Assembly (NCBI RefSeq): GCF_003324165.1
Contig: NW_025407873.1
Location: 124,001-188,000, forward strand
From: Naegleria lovaniensis
Lineage: Eukaryota; Heterolobosea; Eutetramitea; Acrasida; Naegleriidae
DNA length: 64,000 bases
Direction: 5' to 3'
Shown here: positions 49,620 through 59,600 of the stretch, one piece after another
Position numbering within the stretch: the stretch's first letter is position 1
Layout: each line of letters begins with the position of its first letter
Position numbers and translations under genes: made by a program
Notes under the pieces: generated by a model
Told to the model about the DNA's origin: nothing
Databases searched by the model: none
Seen by the model: the letters and a program-made list of their open reading frames with translations, nothing else

Positions 49620-51119
49620 TTAGAAAGAACTGTTCATGAAAGCAATACACATGACAAGGAATAAACCAAGGAACATTGAGAAGATTCCTGTTCGGTTCGA
49701 GTTTCCTTCACTAATTTGAGCACTTGTCTTGGGAGATGGTGATGAAATATTTCTTCCCACCACAGGTTGAACGACATAGGTCGGTTGTTCCAATGCTCCA
49801 CTCAAATCCACACCAGGTACGAGATTCTCTCCATTATAGACTCCCACATCTTTCCAAGCCTTAATGTAGCACTTCAATAAATTCTTATATTCTCGACTAC
49901 AGGCTTTTGTCAAGAGTGTCGAGTTGGAATCCACAGGATGGAGTTGATTGGAAATGGCATAACTCGTCGTCAATTCATCGAGACCATTGTTATAGGCACA
50001 TGATAAGAAATCTTGTTGATAACCATTGCAAGGTGGCACACAAGTTCCATTAAAAGGTGAAGCACTCGTTGCTCCTCCACAACCACATTTGTAATCAGTT
50101 CCAGAGGGACAAGCCTGTGTGGTACTGCATGGCAAATTGATAGGACTTGCACATTTTCCAGCTTGACAATATCCAGAGAAACAATCTTGATGACTCTCAC
50201 AATCGACTCCATCAAATTGAGAATATCTTCGAATGCACTTGTTCTTACTACATCTCATTTGAAGTACTGGTAATTTGTAACAATCGGAAGCAGACTCACA
50301 GAATTCTCCATACACGGATGGAACCTCACACGATTTATAGGTTGCACTCGAAGATGCCTTCTTGCACACCAAACCAGTTCCACACACAGTCGTTTCTGGA
50401 ACAGCTGTACAATTCTGTCCCTTACTCAACATGGTTTGAGCCTTACACACGTCATTGTAACAACCAAAACCAGTGGCACATTCTTGACGTACATTATTGG
50501 CTGCCGTGGCACATGGTCCACCCTCCGTATTCTTGACAATTTTCAAACAGACATCAGCCACACACTCATATCCCGGTGTGGCACAATCGTACATGATATT
50601 CTGATCAAGATCGATGGCTCCACCTCGACATGGTTTACCTTCTTCCTTAATATTTGCCACGACGGTCATACTCACACATCGATGATTCACACAATTCGTT
50701 CCAGCAGTGATCGTACCATAACTACCCACACAATTCTCACGAACTGTGCAATACTCACCCAACATTCTTGTACGTCTGAAGGTACATCTCATGGTCGAAG
50801 TAGGACACGTGAGCCATGTTGGACCACACGTCGATGCTGTCTGAGTACCTGTACAAATCTTTCCCAAATTGGAGAGAATTTGAGAAGTGGTGAGACACGT
50901 ACGATTACCACTACTCTGGTCAAAACCATTGGCAAATCCAACTGGACACACATAGGAAGATGCTTTCGAATTGATACTGTCTTGATAGGACATGGGTGGT
51001 TTTAGGAAATTAGAAGTACAAGATTGTGCCAAAATCATACGAGAGGACCATGACAAGACAGTCAAGCACCATACGAGTGTTACTACTAGTTGCAACACGT
51101 AGAGGGAGATGAATCTCAT
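49620..51119 (-). CDS. Cysteine-rich surface protein with signal peptide and C-terminal anchor
   Basis: 499 residues, one exon. The start MRFISLYVLQLVVTLVWCLT is a signal peptide. The body has more than 40 cysteines in spaced groups, reminiscent of Dickkopf/EGF-like Cys-rich modules (GFGCYNDVCKAQT, SASDCYKLPVLQMRCSKNKC, HQDCFSGYCQAGKC, YKCGCGGAT). The last ~20 residues are hydrophobic (FSMFLGLFLVMCIAF), a membrane or GPI-type anchor. Such proteins are common on the surface of Naegleria and Dictyostelium, but no specific family is assigned. Likely functions are adhesion or cell-surface coat. Confidence 0.8.
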   Translation of the reverse strand: MRFISLYVLQLVVTLVWCLTVLSWSSRMILAQSCTSNFLKPPMSYQDSINSKASSYVCPVGFANGFDQSSGNRTCLTTSQILSNLGKICTGTQTASTCGPTWLTCPTSTMRCTFRRTRMLGEYCTVRENCVGSYGTITAGTNCVNHRCVSMTVVANIKEEGKPCRGGAIDLDQNIMYDCATPGYECVADVCLKIVKNTEGGPCATAANNVRQECATGFGCYNDVCKAQTMLSKGQNCTAVPETTVCGTGLVCKKASSSATYKSCEVPSVYGEFCESASDCYKLPVLQMRCSKNKCIRRYSQFDGVDCESHQDCFSGYCQAGKCASPINLPCSTTQACPSGTDYKCGCGGATSASPFNGTCVPPCNGYQQDFLSCAYNNGLDELTTSYAISNQLHPVDSNSTLLTKACSREYKNLLKCYIKAWKDVGVYNGENLVPGVDLSGALEQPTYVVQPVVGRNISSPSPKTSAQISEGNSNRTGIFSMFLGLFLVMCIAFMNSSF

Positions 51120-51134
51120 GATTTGAGTATACTA

Positions 51135-51434
51135 CTATCGTGCTATGAGAGATGAAACGAGTTTGTTTTTTTTGATGTGTTTTGCAATGAAAAGATGCAC
51201 TGAGGTGTGGTGTTTACAAGAACCATTTGATATCTCCAATGAGAAAACCAAAATCCCTTTCACTTTTTGTACCATACTCTCTTTAAAAGTGATTTTCATG
51301 CAACATTTTGATATCTCGTAAATACCTGTCAAATATGATGAATCATTGATGAGACCCGAAACATCGGTGCGCCATGTTTGGAAGGCTCCTATTAAAAGGG
51401 TGCACCAATATACCTGAGCGACATCTGTTGCCAT
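51135..51434 (-). CDS. Small open frame just upstream of the Cys-rich gene, doubtful
   Basis: 99 codons from an ATG (MATDVAQVYWCTLLIGAF), ending 16 bases before the ATG of the Cys-rich protein gene on the same strand. An in-frame 45-base GTATTT...AAAG stretch could be an intron. No domain is recognised. It may be a separate small gene, an upstream ORF or just 5' UTR. Confidence 0.25.
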   Translation of the reverse strand: MATDVAQVYWCTLLIGAFQTWRTDVSGLINDSSYLTGIYEISKCCMKITFKESMVQKVKGILVFSLEISNGSCKHHTSVHLFIAKHIKKNKLVSSLIAR

Positions 51435-51635
51435 AGTTGAGATTCAATTACCAACAACATGAATTTTTGTCATGATTGCGACTGATTGAAGAGATTTCCA
51501 AAGCATCTCGTTGACGAATAAATCAGGTCATCATGGATAAATGTATTCTTGTGTGTGGTGTTTGTATGAGGAGATGACAGGATGAGATGACAACATGATG
51601 TATGACGACACTCCAACAATATGAATCTACTCACA

Positions 51636-53198
51636 TTACTGTTTATTCTTTTGCTTCTTTCTCAATTCTTTCTTGAATTTCATGAAAGAATCAGTTAAGG
51701 AATCACAAATGTCCTTCTCCAATTCATCGAATAAATGTTCATCCAATGTTGGACTGTCTGTAGAGAATTCATCAAGCTTATTCTTGATATTGTCTTGGAA
51801 TTTCACAGAGCTTGGAAATGGATTTTCTCCATTAATGTCAATAAACTCTGTGAAAATCTTAAATGCCATTTCATACTTATTCTTTTCAATATCCTTAATT
51901 TGATCTCTATTCGATTCTTCATCACCAATATTTAATTTTGTACGTCTCAACTCGACAGACTTGTCACACATTTCACGATAAGTGTGACAATTCTCCAAGA
52001 AGGTATACTTGTCTAACTTGTTTTCCTTTTCACAAAATTCCTTAAATAATCGACTAGTCTTTTCATTACTTAAAGTTTCCAGAATCATGATGGAAGTTGC
52101 TTTCTTGAGCTTGCGAGAAGATGCCTGCTCGCTTGTAAGTGCCAATACAAAGATGGTAATGACAATAGGAATAGAAAGAGCAACTCCAGCTAATACCAGT
52201 ACCATATTGACAGTACTGGCATATCTCAAATATTCTTGTTTTTGTTCACTGAGTTTCTTGATCTCGTTATCCACCAAGACGATAAAGTATGTGGTATATC
52301 CATCCCATACTTGGTAATTGAATGATTTCAAAATCTTATTTGCAGCGAGTAAATCACCCTGTCGAACTGATTCCATCGCTTGTTGATTGTACTTGATATA
52401 TCCTGGGCTTTTGGGATCGAATTTGGTTTTTGACAATACATCCGCGGGTAAATTTTTAGACATTTCCAATAGAACACGAGAGGAATTTGCTTGTTTTTCC
52501 TCATACAAGGGTATGTAGGAGAGTGATCCTGTTGTGACTGCCAGTCGTACCATACAATTCATCTGATCATAGAGTTGTAAAAAACTTGCTCTCTGTAGAA
52601 GGAGAGAAATTTCCTTTTTCGCTTCGAGTTTGAATGAATTTCCAACCACAACTGCAACTGCTAGAAAACAGCAAATATTCACAATCATACCAAACAGTGA
52701 CAAGAATCTAACAAGATTCAATTCAATCACTCCACAACAGGTTGGAATTCTAAACGTTGTTGAGGAATGAGTGGAACGAGTCGAGGTTTTTGAAGTGGTT
52801 TTGGTAAAGATGGTTGTGGTTGGAGCCAAGTGGCGTTGGGTCGTATTCGAAACAACAGGAATGGTCATGGCAGCACTAGTAGTACTCTTTAAAGATTTAC
52901 TTCTTCTGTCCATCTCTTGTTCGTGTTGTTGCAGTGTTGAGAGTTGAAGTGGTTTCAATGATGTTCGTTTTGTGAAATGAACAATGATACTGTCATCATC
53001 ACTGCAAGCATCGTCGTCGTCGTCGTAATCGTCATTGTGAGGTTCAACAGAGCCATGCACGTCCGTAACGTAAATTGGTTGAGAGTGTGGATGATGTCGC
53101 TGCGAAGAGGTGGTGGTCGTAGTAGTTGTTGTTGTAGATGTCACGGTGCTGTTGTTATGGATGCCATCGATGGGTGAGGGTGGCAGCACTTGTTTCAT
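51636..53198 (-). CDS. Two-span transmembrane protein with cytoplasmic RGS domain (paralogue)
   Basis: 520 residues, one exon from ATG 53198. It has the same plan as 31849..33537: a disordered Ser/Thr-rich N-terminus, span 1 at about 156-182 (FLSLFGMIVNICCFLAVAVV), a ~140-residue helical extracellular part, span 2 at about 324-352 (VNMVLVLAGVALSIPIVITI), a SRKLKKATSIMILETL juxtamembrane block (paralogue: SKKLKKATGLMLMDTM) and an RGS-like domain with KYEMAFKIFTEFIDINGEN. It lacks the inserted acidic/Ser loop of the other copy. The inferred role is a G-alpha GAP regulated by an outside signal. Confidence 0.75.
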   Translation of the reverse strand: MKQVLPPSPIDGIHNNSTVTSTTTTTTTTTSSQRHHPHSQPIYVTDVHGSVEPHNDDYDDDDDACSDDDSIIVHFTKRTSLKPLQLSTLQQHEQEMDRRSKSLKSTTSAAMTIPVVSNTTQRHLAPTTTIFTKTTSKTSTRSTHSSTTFRIPTCCGVIELNLVRFLSLFGMIVNICCFLAVAVVVGNSFKLEAKKEISLLLQRASFLQLYDQMNCMVRLAVTTGSLSYIPLYEEKQANSSRVLLEMSKNLPADVLSKTKFDPKSPGYIKYNQQAMESVRQGDLLAANKILKSFNYQVWDGYTTYFIVLVDNEIKKLSEQKQEYLRYASTVNMVLVLAGVALSIPIVITIFVLALTSEQASSRKLKKATSIMILETLSNEKTSRLFKEFCEKENKLDKYTFLENCHTYREMCDKSVELRRTKLNIGDEESNRDQIKDIEKNKYEMAFKIFTEFIDINGENPFPSSVKFQDNIKNKLDEFSTDSPTLDEHLFDELEKDICDSLTDSFMKFKKELRKKQKNKQ

Positions 53199-53668
53199 AT
53201 TGTTTTGTTTTGTAAATGTAATAATTATTAGGAGGAAATCTCAAAAAGACATTTAAGCCCATGAAACGATTTGGAGTGTGTTTCGGCCTTGTGCACGATC
53301 TATGTGATGTCCAATGTCTCGTGTCAGCAGTTGTGCAGAAAAGTCAAGTGCCTACAGAATTAAGAACAAAATCCGAATTTTTTTTGACTTTAAAAATCTT
53401 CAGACCGAGATAAGAAAGTACTACTTGAACATCGAGAAAAACAAACTACGGTTGATGGAGTGTGATTGAGTGAGTCATAAGGAAAGTCTCATTATTGTTG
53501 TTGAATGGCTACATTTCATCTTCATGGATGAGATCTCATTGCCAACACAAGATGGCCCTTTTTTTTTGTTGTTGTTGTAATACCAGCATAAAGGAGGCGT
53601 TTGGAATGAGATTGAGTGTCGCACTATCACTATACCAATCTCACTTCATGGCAGAAAATTTGCATCTA
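53199..53668. other. Intergenic region; nothing recognised
   Basis: About 470 bases holding the upstream region of the RGS gene and the 3' side of the CtIP-like gene. T- and GTT-rich runs occur near 53,560. No gene or RNA was supported. Confidence 0.5.
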
Positions 53669-56554
53669 TTAGTAACTTTTTGAGAACACTTCTTCTTCTG
53701 TGCGATGATTTGCATCTTGTTGATTCGTTCTCGTAGATGAGAGTGTGGTTGTTGTTGTTACTGGCTCATTTTGAGTGTTCTCTTTTGTGTTATGATGACT
53801 TTCTTGTGTTTCCTCAATACTATTTAAATCCCAATAATGAGGTGGTGTGGGTGGAGCAGAAAGTAGTAAGGGAGGGGATGTATTGGATGTGAATGATGCT
53901 TGTTGTTGTGGTGGTTGCTTGGAAAGAGTTTTTGAAGAAGAGGTAGAACTTAAATCTGTCGTGGTGAGTGTTGTTGCATGGAGGGATGGGGATGGTTTGT
54001 GTGAATAATGATGATGGTGGTGATGTCCAACCGCTGAAGTATTCTTATGTCTGGCACATTCTCTAATGATTCTGTTTTTTCGCTTTTCATCATTTGGGAA
54101 AGCAGCATCATAGAATGCTCTACACTCTTCACAGTCATGTCCTGGCGTTGCATGTCTCTTTTTGTGTTTTGGAGATTTGAAATATTTTGAATATTCTTCT
54201 TCATCTTCACTATTAAGGTGTGAGGATGATGTGATGAGCGGCGAAGGTGATGGTGGTGGAGAAGATGTTTGTTGCTTTGGTGTTAAACAATTATTATTCT
54301 TTTCTCTGATGGTATTCATTGCTTCTGCTGGCTTGTTGGGTTGGACTCTTGTGGTGGTTAAATTAGTGTAATTTGGTGGTGAACAAGTGTTGGAGAAATT
54401 TGATCCAATGGTTGATATAGGATTCGTGGCATGAGTGTGACTTCTACTTGACAAAGGAGATGGTTCTTCTTGTTTCACTTTCTTATGGGAACCACTTCCA
54501 ATTCCTAGGGACAAGTACAAAATGTCATCACCAAGAGATGATGAATCTTGATCCTCTCTCTCTAAATCTACGACCACTTGTCGATGTAAGGTGGGCGATT
54601 TTTCAATAATGACTTCTTCTTCTTTGATTTCATGCTGTTCTTCTGGTGGTTGTGTGGGCATTGGCAACACTAAATACTCTTCATCCTTGTACCGATTCTT
54701 CATGTGTAGTTTTTTTTGTTTTTCAATTTCTTCCTTCTTTTTCATTTGAATTGCATCCAATTTGGTTGTGTTTGTAGCGATGGATGTTGAGGTATGTTGT
54801 TTCTTTGAGGTTGTGCTCGTATCTTGTTGCACGTCATGATTAGAAGAAGTATCATTGCCATTATATTGAGATTGTAATAATATAGGTATTTGAATCTTCT
54901 TAGAAGGACTTTTAAATGCTTTAAGTTTCTTAGGGCCATGTTTTGCAAATAGAGGAAATTTTGTTTCATAAGAATCGCTTTGATCTTCGACATCAACAAT
55001 TTCTTCAATAATCTTCTTTTTCTTTGAAGAAGACGCTGATGCCTCACTAATCCTAGATCTCTTTTCTAATACAGAATGTGTTGTTAAGGATGTTATGCGA
55101 TTAGTAGTTGATTCCACAACATCATCATGAGTGCTACTTGTGAAACGTAAACTCGAATTCGCAATACTTATTGCTGGTAATGATGCATCATGGTGTGTAT
55201 CTACTTTTCTTAATGTTTCATCATTTCTAGGATTGGAGGTTGTGGAAATCATTTTAGATGCACTGCTTGCAATGTTGGAAGTGGTTGTCATTGAGGTTTG
55301 AGGGGGTGGGTCAATTCGTAATGAGGTCATGGATACAGTAGCAGCTGCAGCAGCAGGATGAGTAATTGCTGACCTGTCTGTGTCAGTAATCGTGTTGGTG
55401 CCTTCAGTGATGTGGCCATTTAAATTACTACCAGTCCCATGCTGATGATTGATCGTAATCGTTGGAACATTGGATCCACGCTCAATAGTATTTTCGGCTC
55501 GCATGGCATTGGTTTTGCTGTTTTGAATCGAGTTCAATAAAAACGAAGAATTTTGAATATCCGTTATTCCATAATGTCGATTTGTGTTCATCATAGCTTG
55601 GCTTATCTTTTTGTGGTTTCCGTTTAACAACTTCATTACTGTATCCTCCAATTGAGAATCTTCTTCAATATTTTCCTCCTCATCAATATCTTCATCAATT
55701 TTCGTGGCATTGGTTTCAATATGTGCTGTATTGGCCTTTTTTAAAAGTTTGTTTTTCTTTCGTGCAAATTTGGAGATTTCTTCTTTCAGTTCCTTGACCT
55801 CGTCATGAAGTGATTTAATACTCTCCAAATCATTGGATACTTTCAAGAGATGATATTCATAGTCTTTCAAATGTGCTACTTGATTCAAATAGAGTTGGTT
55901 TTGAAGTTGATATAATTTTATGGATTCCACCATGAGTTGTTCCGAGGCTGAAAGAAGAGCCTTCTGTGATGATGATGACAATGCGTCCACTAAATAACCA
56001 GTATGTTGTTCTTCAAGTGTGTTGGAAGGAAGTTGTTTTGACAGAGGTTGTTGCTGCAGGTATGGCTGTGGATGTACATTTTGGAGAATTTGTTGTTGGT
56101 TGAAAGGATTTGGTTGGAAAAAGACTTGTTGTTGATGAGAACCCACAAAACCCGATGATGATGGGTAATTGGCAGGATTGAATGGATACATCAATGATTG
56201 TTGATGATAGGAGGGATTAAAGTTATTCAAAGGAAAGCCTTGCTGAAGGCTCGGATTCAAAGGATGATAGAATCCATGATTATTTAAAATTGGTTGATGA
56301 TGAAGAGGATATGTTGTGGGTTGCTGTAGAGGGTTGCTGTTACGATAGGTACCGTTTAAATTGAGCTGTTGACAGGCTGATGGATCTTCTTGCTGAAATT
56401 GTTGCGGTGCTTGATTCGTTGGATCGTGAGGCGGTTCCATTCTTCTCTCGAGGACATGATCGTTTTTTTTTGTTGCTACTTCTTGCAGATAGAAGAACTT
56501 TCTATCAACATGTTTGGTATATGAAGAACAGAAGCCAGGAGCATAATAATCCAT
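53669..56554 (-). CDS. CtIP/Sae2/COM1-like DNA-end-resection protein
   Basis: 961 residues, one exon from ATG 56554. A Gln/Asn/Pro-rich N-terminus (1-200) precedes a coiled coil at about 206-275 (QLYLNQVAHLKDYEYHLLK, LHDEVKELKEEISKFARKK). A long disordered region follows. The C-terminus carries the Sae2/CtIP signature: GHDCEECRAFYDAAFPNDEK at about 804, then IIRECARHKNTSA, and after a His/Ser-rich insert PPTPPHYWDLNSIEETQ at about 898. Animal CtIP has GHxCKECExYYAxxP...CSRHR...PPxTPxxFWxxxFPST. These proteins activate the MRE11-RAD50 nuclease to start resection of DNA double-strand breaks, and meiotic Spo11 ends. The family usually diverges so far that only this C-terminal motif is kept, as here. 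Confidence 0.78.
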   Translation of the reverse strand: MDYYAPGFCSSYTKHVDRKFFYLQEVATKKNDHVLERRMEPPHDPTNQAPQQFQQEDPSACQQLNLNGTYRNSNPLQQPTTYPLHHQPILNNHGFYHPLNPSLQQGFPLNNFNPSYHQQSLMYPFNPANYPSSSGFVGSHQQQVFFQPNPFNQQQILQNVHPQPYLQQQPLSKQLPSNTLEEQHTGYLVDALSSSSQKALLSASEQLMVESIKLYQLQNQLYLNQVAHLKDYEYHLLKVSNDLESIKSLHDEVKELKEEISKFARKKNKLLKKANTAHIETNATKIDEDIDEEENIEEDSQLEDTVMKLLNGNHKKISQAMMNTNRHYGITDIQNSSFLLNSIQNSKTNAMRAENTIERGSNVPTITINHQHGTGSNLNGHITEGTNTITDTDRSAITHPAAAAATVSMTSLRIDPPPQTSMTTTSNIASSASKMISTTSNPRNDETLRKVDTHHDASLPAISIANSSLRFTSSTHDDVVESTTNRITSLTTHSVLEKRSRISEASASSSKKKKIIEEIVDVEDQSDSYETKFPLFAKHGPKKLKAFKSPSKKIQIPILLQSQYNGNDTSSNHDVQQDTSTTSKKQHTSTSIATNTTKLDAIQMKKKEEIEKQKKLHMKNRYKDEEYLVLPMPTQPPEEQHEIKEEEVIIEKSPTLHRQVVVDLEREDQDSSSLGDDILYLSLGIGSGSHKKVKQEEPSPLSSRSHTHATNPISTIGSNFSNTCSPPNYTNLTTTRVQPNKPAEAMNTIREKNNNCLTPKQQTSSPPPSPSPLITSSSHLNSEDEEEYSKYFKSPKHKKRHATPGHDCEECRAFYDAAFPNDEKRKNRIIRECARHKNTSAVGHHHHHHYSHKPSPSLHATTLTTTDLSSTSSSKTLSKQPPQQQASFTSNTSPPLLLSAPPTPPHYWDLNSIEETQESHHNTKENTQNEPVTTTTTLSSTRTNQQDANHRTEEEVFSKSY

Positions 56555-56635
56555 TCCTTTAACTCTCTCACTCCTTTCTTGTTTGTTATTATTCTTGAGC
56601 TGTACTATGATATATCAGATCATCTTTGAAAAAAT

Positions 56636-59600
56636 ATGAAAGCACTTTCCAAAGCCAAACTTCGTCATTCTCAAAAGCAACAACAAGATGGCAAAGCAGT
56701 GCCTCCAACTCCTCCCTCTCGGAAAACCAACCATTCACAATCATCGAATCATGACGACATTTCTCTCAATGATCATATTCCAATCAATCCTCATTCCTCC
56801 TCTTCTTCTACTTTACATCATCAGTTGGAATATGAAAGAAATTTACTTCTTCTCACTCTACTCAACATGAATTTAAATTTAATCATTCATACGAGTGGTA
56901 ACCATACCAATGATGACACTTCATTATCACTTCATTCCTATTTACAATCTCTTCAATCCAATTCTGAAGATGTGAATTTAGTCAATTCTCTGAGTCGGAT
57001 CAACAATGTACCATCTCTTGTACAACGTATTCTTACCAAACAATCCATTGATTTGAGTGAATTTGAATTGATTTTACCTGAAAATGATCATCCTATTCAT
57101 ACTGATCACTCTACTGAAAAGAGTAATACAAGTATCATCATGACAACAATGAATTTGACTCAACCCTTGCCAATGACATCATCATCACCAACATTTCCGA
57201 CAACAATGACATTATCTCAAGAAGAAGAGGGTCTCAACTCGATCACTCCTCAGAGTCCAACAACCACAACAACAACACCACCAAAATCATCCTTACAACC
57301 TCCAATGATGAAAAATTTGAACACGACTCAACGATTGAAACCTCTTCCAAAACCAGCATTATTAGATACTTCAGAATTATTATATAAAACTGTGATTGGT
57401 GTGGTTGAACCTTCGAACAACAAATCATCCTTGTTACTTCAATCTTCAACTTGGAATAACATTTCCTACAATGATTTGAAATTAATTTCCTATGAACTTG
57501 TATTAATATTATCCAATTCATTGATTGAATATCATACCATTCATAATAATAGACAATATATTGATACTTTATTGAATGTAGTAAGAAAGTATTGTGGAAT
57601 TTCTAAAATAGATCATTTTAACATGATTAAGAGAGTATTTTCTGGAATTTCTACTACCACTGGTCATAATCCTCTACTCTCAAATAATATTCTTTCATCA
57701 TTTAATACCATTGATTGTGTTGAATATTATCAAGCATTAACCAAGTTAAAATCTTCACACACTGAATCCAATGTTGAACAAAAATCATCTCTCTATCTTT
57801 GGAAATTAATTGCTAATAATTTAAAAAATAGTGAAAATTTAAATGTATTGAAAATCTATGCTCTAGTATTTTTAAATGTATTATTATCATTGATATTTAT
57901 CAAATTTCATCCATCTCATACAAATACTACTACTACTGCTACTAGTATTACTACTAGTACTAATACTAATACTACTACCACAACTTTACCTTTTCAAATT
58001 AAATTGAAAAATCAAATATATTCAGATTTCAATTCATTACAATCATGCCTTTGCAATGAATTTGAATTATTTATCAAGTGTGAAGAACATCCAATGGAGA
58101 ATGCCATTCAAATCTATACAAGATTAAATTCAGATATTGTCATGCCATTAATTCCACAATTGAGTGAAAATTTAATCAATAATGGTCCACTTTCAATCAT
58201 TTCTACCATGACTACTACTACTAGCACTACTTTAACTCTACCCTATCCATTTCCTCTCAATATCAAATTATATTCTCAACTCTCAGATACTCGAGTATTA
58301 AATATTTTAAAATTACTTAAAAATAATCAATTAGAAATTCCAGAATATTTTGAAGATATTATGAATGAGAGTAATGGTGTTGATTATAATGAATATTTTG
58401 AAAATGTTATTGAACATGATTCTGTTACCATGGCATTGAAACCTATTCGACAATCTTTGAATATTTCTGAAACAATGGATACCTTGTGTTTCATTGATTC
58501 CATATTTAGAATGGAACAAAATTGTAGTACAGATACTGATTTAATGTTACAATGTGATCAGTTATTGTTACTACTCTTTCAATATTATATCAAGAAGAGA
58601 AATATTATTTCTAATTATTCTAAATATAGTGAAGAAGAAAAAGTGTACTATGATACTATATTTGGAACGATGCGACAAGTCTTGGGTCATCAATTATTAG
58701 ATTTTACTTCAAGTTATAGTATTGATCATGAAATATTTTCTTGTCATCTCAAATTATTTAGATATATTTGTTATATCATGATGAAGAATGATTCGACATT
58801 AACCAATCCATCCATGAATTTAATATTTGAAAATATTACCAAATCATCCATTCGAAAACAATATGAAAGAATTAAACAACAAGAATGTACACATGTGGCA
58901 TGGAAGGGTCATGTCCATACTCTAGAAGTAACTATAGCTAGTAAGAATAGTGGTGTCATCCATTCTTCTAATAATAGTAATAATAGTAGTCCTACTAGTC
59001 CAACTAGTATCCATACTCCTCCTATTATAAATTCTCCTACTACTACTAGTATCCAATCACCTACTACTAGTAATAGTATTCATACTCCTACTAAAAATAA
59101 TGATTTAAAAGACTTTTTCGCAACGGACATGGATCATGAACAAGACGATACAAAAGATACCACTCTCATCATTTGTAATGAATTTATTCAATTTGGAAAA
59201 GAATTACTCTCAGAATTAACATATCAACAATCTACATTGTTTGCATCACTCTCCAATTACTATGAAGGAGCATTTATTGAATCACTTTATATGACTTTTG
59301 CTTTTTATATGAAAGATTTACAATCCATTCTATCCAAGTATTTATTTCCAACAACAAGTACTAGCACTGGTACTATGAATACTGGTATGAATACTAATAC
59401 TACAAATACTACCAGTAAGAATAGAGATAATGCTGAATTTTCTTCCAATCATAGTCATTTATTTAATATTTTTTCTGTTCTTCAATCTTTTTTAATATTA
59501 TTTAATGAATGTATATTTGAGAGTAATGACGTGAATGAAGAAGAGAATGATATTCATGATATGAATACTACTACTACTACTACTTACAAACGTTCCTATC

